Assembly: GCA_947623855.1 (NCBI GenBank)
Contig: CANQHW010000009.1
Coordinates: forward strand, 1-15,252
From: an uncultured Bacilli bacterium
GTDB lineage: Bacteria; Bacillota_I; Bacilli_A; RF39; UBA660
Reading direction: 5' to 3'
Length of the DNA: 15,252 bases
The notes beneath the pieces were generated by a model. The model was not told where the DNA came from. It saw nothing but the letters and a program-made list of their open reading frames with translations, and did not search any database. The position numbers and the translations under genes are program-made. Position 1 is the first letter of the stretch, and the number at the start of each line of letters is the position of its first letter. This document shows positions 1 through 5,660 of this stretch, in pieces.

Positions 1-28
1 ATGCTCTAACCAACTGAGCTAGAGGTCC
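1..28 (-). tRNA. partial tRNA (5' part, identity unresolved)
   Basis: Read on the minus strand from 28, the sequence gives a 7-nt acceptor strand GGACCTC, then TA, then a complete D-arm (GCTC, loop AGTTGGTTA, GAGC). The anticodon arm and 3' half lie outside the window. The 5' half resembles mollicute tRNA-Ile(CAU), but without the anticodon the amino acid cannot be assigned. A good minus-strand promoter lies just upstream (40-68). Confidence 0.85.
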
Positions 29-39
29 ATGACTTCTTA

Positions 40-68
40 ATATTACCACAAACAAGAGGGCATTTCAA
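40..68 (-). promoter_or_regulatory. promoter of the partial tRNA
   Basis: On the minus strand, a TTGAAA -35 (63-68) and a TAATAT -10 (40-45) are separated by exactly 17 nt. The tRNA 5' end lies 12 nt below the -10, as expected for a short precursor leader. Confidence 0.7.
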
Positions 69-158
69 GTAATTATTCGTTATTTTTCAAGAAAATTTTT
101 TCAAAACATAGTTTTAATTTTCCCAATTTAGTTCATACTAAAATTAAGAGTGATGCAA

Positions 159-1325
159 ATGAAACATAAACTAAAAAACGAAGTCCATATTATTCTTTGT
201 ATATCTTTATTAATTGTTACTATAAGTCTAGCTTTATACATTGATTATTCTAAAAATAATCTTCAAGAAAAAAAGCAAAATTTTAATAATATAATCGATG
301 CTATCATTGCCGAAAATAACTATAATAAAGATAATACTACCTATACCATAATTGGTGATAAATATATAAGTGTTATCGATAAAACTAATACCTATCCCTC
401 TGGAACTATTAGAAATGAAAATAATACCAACGTCTCAATCGAAAGTGTTTTAAAAGAAGATAAAATAACCGACTTTAATGTTTTAGTTACTACTACTGTT
501 ACCCAAAAATATCCTGCTTTTATTAGTGAAACTATCTTAAATGAAAATAATAGAAGTTATGAAATAACTGATGATAAAATAACCATCTACTTTTCTAACG
601 AAAATATTAATCCTACTTATGATAAAAGATTAAGTATCGATTTAGGCTGCCAAGATATCTCTAATTTTTTAAATTATGAATGCCATGGCACTAAAGAATA
701 TTCCAATAATCCCGATGAATTAGGAAAAGTTGTAGCTCTTACTTTTGATGATGGTCCCACTAAAGATAAAACCGATAGAGTAGTTGAAATATTAAAGAAA
801 AACAAAGCCAATGCAACCTTTTTTATGGTAGGAAATAAAATAACTTATCAAAATAAACCATCTATTTTAAATGTTTTAAATAACAATAATGAAATAGGCA
901 GTCATTCATACTCCCATAAAATGCTTACTAGATTACAAGAAGATGCCATCTTAAATGAGATTAATTCTACTAATGCTAATTTTAAAGAAATAACCGGATT
1001 AGATTTATACTTAGTCCGTCCGCCATATGGTTCATCTAATAAAAAAGTAAGAAATACGCTTACTAATCCCTTTATAATGTGGAATCTAGATACTATGGAT
1101 TGGAAGTCTAAAAACGCAAATAAAGTATATGATAAAGTAATTACCACCATTGAAGATGGTGATATTATCCTAATGCATGATTCTTATGAATCTACCATCG
1201 CCGCCTTAGAACAAGTTTTACCTAAACTCTATACTATGGGATATAAAGTCACAACTGTCTCTAATCTTGCCCAATTAAAAAATCAAACTATCTTAGAAGG
1301 CAATACTTATCGTTATTTTAAATAA
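159..1325 (+). CDS. membrane-anchored NodB-type polysaccharide (peptidoglycan) deacetylase
   Basis: Predicted metal-dependent deacetylase (carbohydrate esterase family 4) removing N-acetyl groups from an envelope glycan, probably peptidoglycan, outside the membrane. One N-terminal TM segment (about residues 9-28) acts as an uncleaved anchor. An unassigned extracellular region of about 150 residues follows, positioned like the middle domain of PgdA/PdaC proteins. All NodB motifs are then present: TFDDGP (195-200), HSYSH (249-253), RPPYG (287-291), DTMDW (311-315) and LMHD (338-341). The catalytic Asp pair and both zinc His are therefore kept. The ATG at 159 is chosen because GAGTGAT (148-154) sits 4 nt upstream as SD. 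An ATG at 153 and a GTG at 150 are in frame and would add 2 or 3 residues. The 3' end overlaps the convergent gene by 8 bp. Family call is firm; substrate is inferred. Confidence 0.92.
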   Translation: MKHKLKNEVHIILCISLLIVTISLALYIDYSKNNLQEKKQNFNNIIDAIIAENNYNKDNTTYTIIGDKYISVIDKTNTYPSGTIRNENNTNVSIESVLKEDKITDFNVLVTTTVTQKYPAFISETILNENNRSYEITDDKITIYFSNENINPTYDKRLSIDLGCQDISNFLNYECHGTKEYSNNPDELGKVVALTFDDGPTKDKTDRVVEILKKNKANATFFMVGNKITYQNKPSILNVLNNNNEIGSHSYSHKMLTRLQEDAILNEINSTNANFKEITGLDLYLVRPPYGSSNKKVRNTLTNPFIMWNLDTMDWKSKNANKVYDKVITTIEDGDIILMHDSYESTIAALEQVLPKLYTMGYKVTTVSNLAQLKNQTILEGNTYRYFK

Positions 1326-1695
1326 CTTCATCCACATCCGTCGTATCTGCTCCCGTATAAGTTAAATATATAACAATTGCTCCTCCTACTAAAAATAAAA
1401 TATTAGTAATAACACTTAACCGTGTATCTTTAATCTCTTTAATTGTACTCTTACTATTTAAATCTTTTAAATCCTCAATACTTAAACTTAAAAAATAAAT
1501 ATATAATAAAAATAAAACAATAACTAAAGTTTTATTAATCGTCTTATAAATCTTTTTATCTTTAATATTTTTATACATTAAATAATCTCGTTCATATTTA
1601 TTCGATATAAAATTAAATATAATAACAAAAAGATAAATAATCCAAACAATATTTTCATCTTTAACTCTTGTTAATTGCTTTGCAAAGTTATTCAT
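1318..1695 (-). CDS. hypothetical three-TM membrane protein
   Basis: A 125-residue protein I do not recognise. Hydrophobic stretches at about residues 17-31, 55-75 and 93-113 predict three TM helices. Lys-rich loops separate them, with a charged helix (DLKDLNSKSTIKEIKD) between TM2 and TM3 and a short acidic tail (TDVDEVI). It is convergent with the deacetylase gene, overlapping it by 8 bp at the 3' end, and is separated from the upstream tRNA operon by a terminator. No SD is visible. A TATAAAAT-like -10 lies only about 6-12 nt before the ATG, so the mRNA may be nearly leaderless. Coding status rests on uninterrupted length, TM pattern and gene packing. Confidence 0.7.
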   Translation of the reverse strand: MNNFAKQLTRVKDENIVWIIYLFVIIFNFISNKYERDYLMYKNIKDKKIYKTINKTLVIVLFLLYIYFLSLSIEDLKDLNSKSTIKEIKDTRLSVITNILFLVGGAIVIYLTYTGADTTDVDEVI

Positions 1696-1741
1696 ATTAA
1701 ATTTTATACTTAGTTTAAGAAATAAAGAACTTTTCTTCCCT

Positions 1742-1768
1742 AAAAAAAGTCTAGAATCTTCTAGGCTT
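1742..1768 (-). terminator. Rho-independent terminator of the tRNA operon
   Basis: On the minus strand, the inverted repeat AAG-C-CTAGA / TCTAG-A-CTT (stem with one mismatch, 4-nt loop) is followed by seven T residues (1742-1748). It lies 14 nt below the 3' end of tRNA-Lys and separates the tRNA operon from the 125-aa membrane protein gene. Confidence 0.8.
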
Positions 1769-1781
1769 TTATAAATCTAAT

Positions 1782-1857
1782 TGGTGTCCCCACAGAGACT
1801 CGAACTCTGGACCCACTGATTAAGAGTCAGTTGCTCTACCAACTGAGCTATGGAGAC
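1782..1857 (-). tRNA. tRNA-Lys(CTT)
   Basis: Complete 76-nt cloverleaf with encoded CCA. Acceptor GTCTCCA pairs with TGGGGAC (one G-T). The anticodon stem ACTGA/TCAGT encloses loop CTCTTAA, giving anticodon CTT. The T-arm holds GTTCGAG. It is the third and last gene of the Ile-Glu-Lys operon. Confidence 0.96.
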
Positions 1858-1865
1858 ATTTATAT

Positions 1866-1885
1866 AAAAACTCACAAGCTGTGAG
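1866..1885 (-). terminator. terminator-like hairpin between tRNA-Glu and tRNA-Lys
   Basis: A perfect 6-bp inverted repeat, CTCACA/TGTGAG with a 3-nt loop (1871-1885), is followed on the minus strand by TTTTT (1866-1870). It lies inside the tRNA operon, 12 nt after the Glu CCA end and 8 nt before tRNA-Lys. It could be an attenuating terminator that lowers tRNA-Lys, or only a processing hairpin. The stem is short, so any termination would be partial. Confidence 0.45.
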
Positions 1886-1897
1886 TGCATAACAATT

Positions 1898-1973
1898 TGG
1901 TGACCAGTACGAGATTTGGACTCGTGAATGCATGCGTGAAAGGCATGTGTGTTAACCACTTCACCAACTGGCC
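1898..1973 (-). tRNA. tRNA-Glu(TTC)
   Basis: Complete 76-nt cloverleaf with encoded CCA. Acceptor GGCCAGT pairs with ACTGGTC. The anticodon stem CATGC/GCATG encloses CTTTCAC, giving anticodon TTC. Only 2 nt separate it from tRNA-Ile upstream, so the two must be cut from one precursor. Confidence 0.96.
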
Positions 1974-1975
1974 AA

Positions 1976-2052
<77 letters not shown>

Positions 2053-2071
2053 GTCTTTAATCGACTATTTA

Positions 2072-2100
2072 ATTGTACCTTATATTTTCCTTTTTGACAA
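2072..2100 (-). promoter_or_regulatory. promoter of the tRNA-Ile-Glu-Lys operon
   Basis: On the minus strand, TTGTCA (2095-2100) and TACAAT (2072-2077) are separated by 17 nt, a near-consensus housekeeping-sigma promoter. The short space to tRNA-Ile suits a stable-RNA operon. Confidence 0.85.
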
Positions 2101-2174
2101 GTCTTTTTTAATAAAATTATGTAAAAATTCACTTATTTATCCTAATTTTTAAATTTTTTTTAAAATTCTCGTAA

Positions 2175-2180
2175 TATAAT
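2175..2180 (+). promoter_or_regulatory. -10 box of the 107-aa protein gene
   Basis: A perfect TATAAT lies 9 nt before the SD AAGGAGG (2190-2196). No convincing -35 is visible in the A/T tracts upstream. The implied leader is only about 15 nt. Confidence 0.5.
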
Positions 2181-2202
2181 TATATAGACAAGGAGGAATA
2201 CT

Positions 2203-2526
2203 ATGAATTTAATACCCAATATTCCTCCCAAAGTCTTTACTTTAAGCTCCGTAGTAGTGGGTTTTCTTTTAATAGATGATCTAAATGCTAACGAACAAAA
2301 TGCCCTAGGTAACTGGTTGATGTTAGTAGCCCAACTTTTATGTACCAACGCTGCTTATTTACAACTCCAACAAGAACGTGCAACTGGTAATTCTAATAAC
2401 GTTACTAATGGCATCCCCGGACATCCCGATAATAACCGTAATAGTACCGAAGATACCATTAATATGTTAGAAAAAATGGTAAAAGCCCTCCAAAAAGAAG
2501 TAGGGGATTTAAAAAAGAGCCTTTAA
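2203..2526 (+). CDS. hypothetical small helical protein
   Basis: A 107-residue protein without a recognised domain. Residues 10-58 are two hydrophobic to amphipathic helices (FTLSSVVVGFLLIDDL; ALGNWLMLVAQLLCTNAAYLQL). A polar Asn/Gly-rich linker (about 60-80) follows, then a C-terminal amphipathic helix that looks like a coiled coil (TINMLEKMVKALQKEVGDLKK). The hydrophobic helices contain acidic residues, so membrane insertion is uncertain. Start ATG 2203 has a perfect SD, AAGGAGG, 6 nt upstream, which suggests good expression. The gene is monocistronic and convergent with the CofE-like gene, with only 5 bp between stop codons and no evident terminator there. Confidence 0.8.
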   Translation: MNLIPNIPPKVFTLSSVVVGFLLIDDLNANEQNALGNWLMLVAQLLCTNAAYLQLQQERATGNSNNVTNGIPGHPDNNRNSTEDTINMLEKMVKALQKEVGDLKKSL

Positions 2527-2531
2527 GACTC

Positions 2532-3722
2532 CTACTCACTAGCTAAATTATCAAAATATCCTTGAATATATACCACTGGTGTCCCTTTATCACCACTTCC
2601 ACTAGTTAAATCACATAATGACCCAATAAGGTCCGTATATCTTCTTGGAGTAGTACCTTGGGATGTCATAGTACCTTTTAAATTAGCATCTTTATTTCTT
2701 ATTTCTTCTTTAATCGCTTCTTTAAGCTCTTCACCCCGTAGATTATCATACTTATTATCACTTAAATATTTAAGTTTTAATTCATTAGGAGTTCCTTCTA
2801 ATCCTTTAGTATAAAATGGTGCCACCACTGGATCTGCTAACTCCCAAATACCTCCAACCGGATCTTTAAAAGCTCCATCTCCATAAACTAAGACCTCCAC
2901 ATTCTTTCCCGTTTTTTCTTTCATTAAACTTTGTACTTTTAAAATAATTTTCTCTCCATCTTTAGGAAATAATTTTAATCTTTCTTCTGTACTTTTATTA
3001 CTACCTAATAACCCATACATTGGATTAAACCCACTTCCCTCAACACTTTCATTTAGAATATCATCAAGCCCCAGAACAACCTCAGCTCCTTTAGCTTTTA
3101 ATACTTCTTTAGAATGTGCTCTTGTATGAATATCACAAGTTATAACATTCTTAGTATATTTTAAAATAGTATCTACTTGATTAGAAAAAATAAACTCAAC
3201 TTCACAACCTTCATTTTCAATTAATTCTTTATAAAATGTTACATAATTAATCCCCGTAAAAGGATGAACTTCATTTCCAAATATCCGATGATACTCCTCT
3301 TCATTTAAAACATCAACTCCTGGATTTAAATTAGTTTTATAAATTAAATTCCTAGGAAATAATTCATTTCCCACTTCATCCGTAGGATAACTTAGTTGCA
3401 TATAAATCTTCTTAACTCCTCGACATATTCCCTTCAAAATAAGTGAAAAACGATTCCTACTTAAAATAGGAAATACTAATCCTACAGAGTCGCTTTTTAC
3501 TTTCTTCTTAACATCTTTTCCTATCGCATCCACACTTGCATAATTACTTGTAGCAATACCCACTACTGCTTCCGTAATTCCAATAATATCTTTATCTTTA
3601 ACCGTAAAACCTTCACTTTCTTGGGCTGCCATAAGCGAATCCACAACTACTTCTGCTAAATCCATTCCTTCCTTTATAATTGGTGTTCTAATTCCTCTCA
3701 CCACTGTTCCAACATTACGCAT
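2532..3722 (-). CDS. CofE/F420-0:gamma-glutamyl-ligase-like protein
   Basis: A 396-residue protein matching the coenzyme F420-0:L-glutamate ligase family. The N-terminus reads GIRTPIIKEGMDL...VVVDSL, then DKDIIGITEAVVGIA, the arrangement seen in CofE and the N-terminal half of FbiB. Later conserved-looking segments are VYGDGAFKDPVGGIWELADPVVAPFYTKGLEGTP and TPRRYTDLIGSLCDLTSGSGDKGTPVVYIQGYFDN. It is much longer than archaeal CofE (about 250 aa), like the longer firmicute homologues. No F420 synthesis genes are in the window, and Firmicutes of this kind are not known to make F420, so the glutamylated substrate may be different. The start has SD AAGGAAGG (3733-3740 complement). A TATTAT -10 candidate (3743-3748) lies almost against it. 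Family assignment is good; function is open. Confidence 0.82.
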   Translation of the reverse strand: MRNVGTVVRGIRTPIIKEGMDLAEVVVDSLMAAQESEGFTVKDKDIIGITEAVVGIATSNYASVDAIGKDVKKKVKSDSVGLVFPILSRNRFSLILKGICRGVKKIYMQLSYPTDEVGNELFPRNLIYKTNLNPGVDVLNEEEYHRIFGNEVHPFTGINYVTFYKELIENEGCEVEFIFSNQVDTILKYTKNVITCDIHTRAHSKEVLKAKGAEVVLGLDDILNESVEGSGFNPMYGLLGSNKSTEERLKLFPKDGEKIILKVQSLMKEKTGKNVEVLVYGDGAFKDPVGGIWELADPVVAPFYTKGLEGTPNELKLKYLSDNKYDNLRGEELKEAIKEEIRNKDANLKGTMTSQGTTPRRYTDLIGSLCDLTSGSGDKGTPVVYIQGYFDNLASE

Positions 3723-3805
3723 TATTTATCTACCTTCCTTCTATAATAAGTTTACCATAATATATTATTAAACAAAAGAAACTTACTTAAATTTGACACA
3801 ATTTA

Positions 3806-3814
3806 TGTTATAAT
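3806..3814 (+). promoter_or_regulatory. extended -10 promoter of the 70-aa membrane protein gene
   Basis: TGTTATAAT (3806-3814) is a perfect extended -10. A TTGACA at 3793-3798 is only 10 nt away, too close to serve as its -35. The extended -10 probably acts alone. Confidence 0.6.
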
Positions 3815-3834
3815 AAACCTAGGAAGTGAAACTT

Positions 3835-4047
3835 ATGGATAAAATATTAAAAAGATTATTAATTGAAGGAGTAGGGTGTCTTTTATTTGGCATTATTTTT
3901 CTAGTCAACGCTCTTTTAAATAAAGGTAGTTGGTATGAATACCTTTTAATTGTAGGTTTATTATTATCAGGTAGTGTATTTATATATAAAAGTATTACTA
4001 TAAAAAAGAAAATCCGCCTTAAAAATAAGAAAAAAACTACAAAATAA
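3835..4047 (+). CDS. hypothetical small two-TM membrane protein
   Basis: A 70-residue protein with two predicted TM helices (about residues 10-29, GVGCLLFGIIFLVNALL, and 35-54, YEYLLIVGLLLSGSVFIY) joined by a short loop. A very basic tail (KKKIRLKNKKKTTK) should lie in the cytoplasm. ATG 3835 is preferred over an in-frame GTG at 3826 because AGGAAG (3821-3826) is then a normally spaced SD, 8 nt away; the GTG would lie inside that SD. The gene is divergent from the CofE-like gene and has its own extended -10 promoter. It ends against the shared hairpin at 4041-4080. I do not recognise the family. Confidence 0.72.
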   Translation: MDKILKRLLIEGVGCLLFGIIFLVNALLNKGSWYEYLLIVGLLLSGSVFIYKSITIKKKIRLKNKKKTTK

Positions 4048-4080
4048 AACCATAACCCTAGAGCTATGGTTATTTATTTT
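4041..4080. terminator. bidirectional terminator, copy 1 of a repeated hairpin
   Basis: The arms are AACCATAACC (4048-4057) and AGCTATGGTT (4062-4071). Read on the minus strand the stem is 10 bp with two wobbles and is followed by TTTTATTTT. On the plus strand the stem is 7 bp before a mismatch, with tail ATTTATTTTT. It therefore mainly ends minus-strand transcription of the 251-aa gene, whose stop codon lies within it, and secondarily the plus-strand 70-aa gene. The first 16 nt and the right arm recur at 5445-5477. Confidence 0.8.
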
Positions 4081-4825
4081 TAGGAATTAAAACTAATTTT
4101 TCTGGTTCATCTAGTATTTGGTATTCGCCACAATGTTTAATTATTTGGGGATCATTAACTAATATTGGTTTATCTTGATAATTTTCAATTACTTTTTTGT
4201 AATATGCATTAAAATTAGAATTATCTACTTTAAGGGTTAGAAGGGTATATATGATATCAGGAGTAACTTCAAATTTATTTTTTAATTTGTATCTTGTTAA
4301 ATCTAATGTATCATGATCCATACGATATCCAACATCTAATGGATTACAAAAATTGGTCTGGATCCCTCTTTCATCGTTAATCAACCTAGCAAAAGGGGAA
4401 TTTTGATTCAAAACCTTATGAATATCAGAATTGATATGAATATTTTTTACAAACTCATTTTCTCCTAAAGCTTGACACGCTTTTAATAAACCTTCCTTGT
4501 CATTAATTGTTACATAAGGAATATCTTCATAAGGTATAGTATTAGGTTTTGAATCACGATACACCCTATAATAACATGGCATATTGCTAGGATTTGTATA
4601 GCTACTTATTATTTTTTGAATAATATTCATTTTTAAATATAAACTTATAACAATCCTATGATCTGGATGACCATAAAATTTATGATTAAGATAGTAAAAT
4701 TCACTCTGCTTAATTTTGCTATCTATTGTTATATATTTTTTGAGATTCTCCAATTCTTTTCCAACTTTTAAGTATTCTTCTCTTAAGGCAAAGATTATTT
4801 GTTTTACAGTATATTCATTTTCCAT
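4070..4825 (-). CDS. hypothetical 251-aa protein, downstream partner of the ART-like gene
   Basis: A soluble-looking protein of 251 residues, without TM segments or signal peptide, that I do not recognise. Residues 5-60 look helical and charged (KQIIFALREEYLKVGKELENLKKY). A region with Tyr-, Pro- and Asp-rich motifs follows (MPCYYRVYRDSKPNTIPYEDIPYVTI; NPLDVGYRMDHDTLDLTRYKL). It is second in a two-gene minus-strand module, 33 nt below the ART-like gene. It has a good SD (AGGTGAT, 4831-4837 complement) and a promoter-like ATGACA-17-TAAAAT with TG extension (4844-4872) of its own. Its TAA stop is inside the terminator hairpin. AGG and GGG codons are more common than in the core genes here, which hints at later acquisition. 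Confidence 0.75.
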   Translation of the reverse strand: MENEYTVKQIIFALREEYLKVGKELENLKKYITIDSKIKQSEFYYLNHKFYGHPDHRIVISLYLKMNIIQKIISSYTNPSNMPCYYRVYRDSKPNTIPYEDIPYVTINDKEGLLKACQALGENEFVKNIHINSDIHKVLNQNSPFARLINDERGIQTNFCNPLDVGYRMDHDTLDLTRYKLKNKFEVTPDIIYTLLTLKVDNSNFNAYYKKVIENYQDKPILVNDPQIIKHCGEYQILDEPEKLVLIPKNK

Positions 4826-4843
4826 TTTTCATCACCTAATCTA

Positions 4844-4872
4844 ATTTTAGCATAAGAATTATTTATTGTCAT
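4844..4872 (-). promoter_or_regulatory. possible internal promoter of the 251-aa gene
   Basis: On the minus strand, ATGACA (4867-4872) and TAAAAT (4844-4849) are 17 nt apart, with TGC directly before the -10 (extended -10 form). The -35 overlaps the last codons of the upstream gene. It would allow the second gene of the module to be expressed alone. Confidence 0.5.
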
Positions 4873-5416
4873 TTAAGGTTTTTAGAAATTCTTCTTTTAA
4901 TTCAGGATATAATTCATAAAATTTGTCTATATCAAAGCCATTTTTATACCATTTAATAACTTTTTTAATTAAATCACTATTGTCTAGAGGAATATTAGCA
5001 GGACGATTAGGGTATAGATAAAGTTTTAATTGCTTTTCTTTAGCAAGTTTTTTTAATTCTTCATAGACGTTTTCTGTGTATTCACTTGCTACAACATTTT
5101 CATCTTTATCACTAACTACTTCTGCACTCCATCCCGTTTTACCGCTTTCAAAGTTAGAAGCGTTTAATTTATAGATATAACCCGAACAATTAAAAATTTT
5201 TTTAAACATTCCTTTTTTTCTTTCGACTAACTCTATAGGATAGTTTATTCCATCACCTGCTAAATAGTAATATAAATCATTACCAAGGGGAGATAAAAAT
5301 ATTGTAGCAATTGCTTTAGAAGGAGCAGCATATACCCAGTTTTGCATGTGGGTACTTTTATTCCTTTTAATTATCTTTAAATTAGCTCTAGAGCTTCCAT
5401 GATATACATATTCCAT
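4859..5416 (-). CDS. ADP-ribosyltransferase-fold-like protein
   Basis: A 185-residue cytoplasmic protein. It begins MEYVYHGSS (residues 1-9), and a strand with WVYAAPSKAIATIFLS follows at 27-42. This H...Y/A-x-P-x-x-x-A pattern is the start of many bacterial proteins with an ADP-ribosyltransferase/PARP-like fold: His6 in YHGS for NAD binding, then a (Y/F)A(T/A)P segment. GYIYKL (79-84) and WSAEVVS (96-102) match later core strands of that group, and Glu99 is a possible third active residue. The C-terminal third (115-185) is helical and charged. The family is an impression from motifs, not a profile match. Target, activity and any toxin role are unknown, and no cognate antitoxin is recognisable. 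SD is AAAGGA, 10 nt upstream of the ATG. It lies directly below the tRNA-Ser terminator. Confidence 0.7.
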   Translation of the reverse strand: MEYVYHGSSRANLKIIKRNKSTHMQNWVYAAPSKAIATIFLSPLGNDLYYYLAGDGINYPIELVERKKGMFKKIFNCSGYIYKLNASNFESGKTGWSAEVVSDKDENVVASEYTENVYEELKKLAKEKQLKLYLYPNRPANIPLDNSDLIKKVIKWYKNGFDIDKFYELYPELKEEFLKTLNDNK

Positions 5417-5444
5417 TTTTATACTATCCTTTCTTTATATATTT

Positions 5445-5477
5445 AAAATAAAACCATAACTTATGAAAGCTATGGTT
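5445..5477 (-). terminator. terminator of tRNA-Ser, copy 2 of the repeated hairpin
   Basis: On the minus strand, AACCATAGCTT and AAGTTATGGTT form an 11-bp stem (one G-T) with a 4-nt loop, followed by TTTTATTTT. It starts 15 nt below the tRNA-Ser CCA end. It shares the 16-nt string AAAATAAAACCATAAC (plus strand, 5445-5460) and the arm AGCTATGGTT (5468-5477) with the hairpin at 4041-4080. Confidence 0.85.
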
Positions 5478-5492
5478 CTTATATTCTTAAAA

Positions 5493-5583
5493 TGGCGGAG
5501 CAGAGAAGATTTGAACTTCCGCGCCAGTTACCCGACCTACACCCTTAGCAGGGGCGCCTCTTCAGCCACTTGAGTACTGCTCC
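5493..5583 (-). tRNA. tRNA-Ser(GCT)
   Basis: A 91-nt class II tRNA with encoded CCA. Acceptor GGAGCAG pairs with CTGCTCC, with G as discriminator base. The anticodon stem CGCCC/GGGTG (one G-T) encloses CTGCTAA, giving anticodon GCT. The long variable arm typical of Ser is present. It is monocistronic, with its own promoter and terminator. Confidence 0.96.
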
Positions 5584-5603
5584 ATTACCAAGGTAACAAA
5601 GTA

Positions 5604-5633
5604 ATTGTACTATACATTTAGGTACTAAGTCAA
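5604..5633 (-). promoter_or_regulatory. promoter of tRNA-Ser
   Basis: On the minus strand, TTGACT (5628-5633) and TACAAT (5604-5609) are 18 nt apart. The -10 hexamer is identical to that of the tRNA-Ile-Glu-Lys operon. The -35 lies 3 bp from the T-run of the terminator of the upstream lipoprotein gene. Confidence 0.8.
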
Positions 5634-5635
5634 GT

Positions 5636-5660
5636 AAAAACTGCTATTTTAAAACAGCAG
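5636..5660 (-). terminator. terminator of the yidD-lipoprotein operon
   Basis: On the minus strand, CTGCTGTTTT and AAAATAGCAG form a near-perfect hairpin (one G-T, hairpin 5641-5660) followed by TTTTT (5636-5640). The TAG stop codon of the lipoprotein gene (5644-5646) lies in the second arm. Confidence 0.85.

Larger units (their letters stand above)
4041..5477. repeat. direct repeat of a terminator flanking the two-gene ART-like module
   Basis: AAAATAAAACCATAAC occurs at 4041-4056 and 5445-5460, and AGCTATGGTT at 4062-4071 and 5468-5477. The spacers differ (5 and 7 nt). Both copies are in the same orientation, 1404 bp apart, and enclose exactly the 251-aa and 185-aa genes. Confidence 0.85.

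Noticed and set aside
150..152. GTG at 150 as deacetylase start
   Set aside because: It lies inside the probable SD; the ATG at 159 has normal spacing.
3793..3814. TTGACA plus TATAAT as a classical promoter
   Set aside because: The spacer is only 10 nt; the TG-extended -10 alone explains the site better.
4041..5583. Phage-type att site at the 3' end of tRNA-Ser
   Set aside because: I found no second copy of the tRNA 3' sequence downstream and no integrase; the repeat is the terminator, not the tRNA end.
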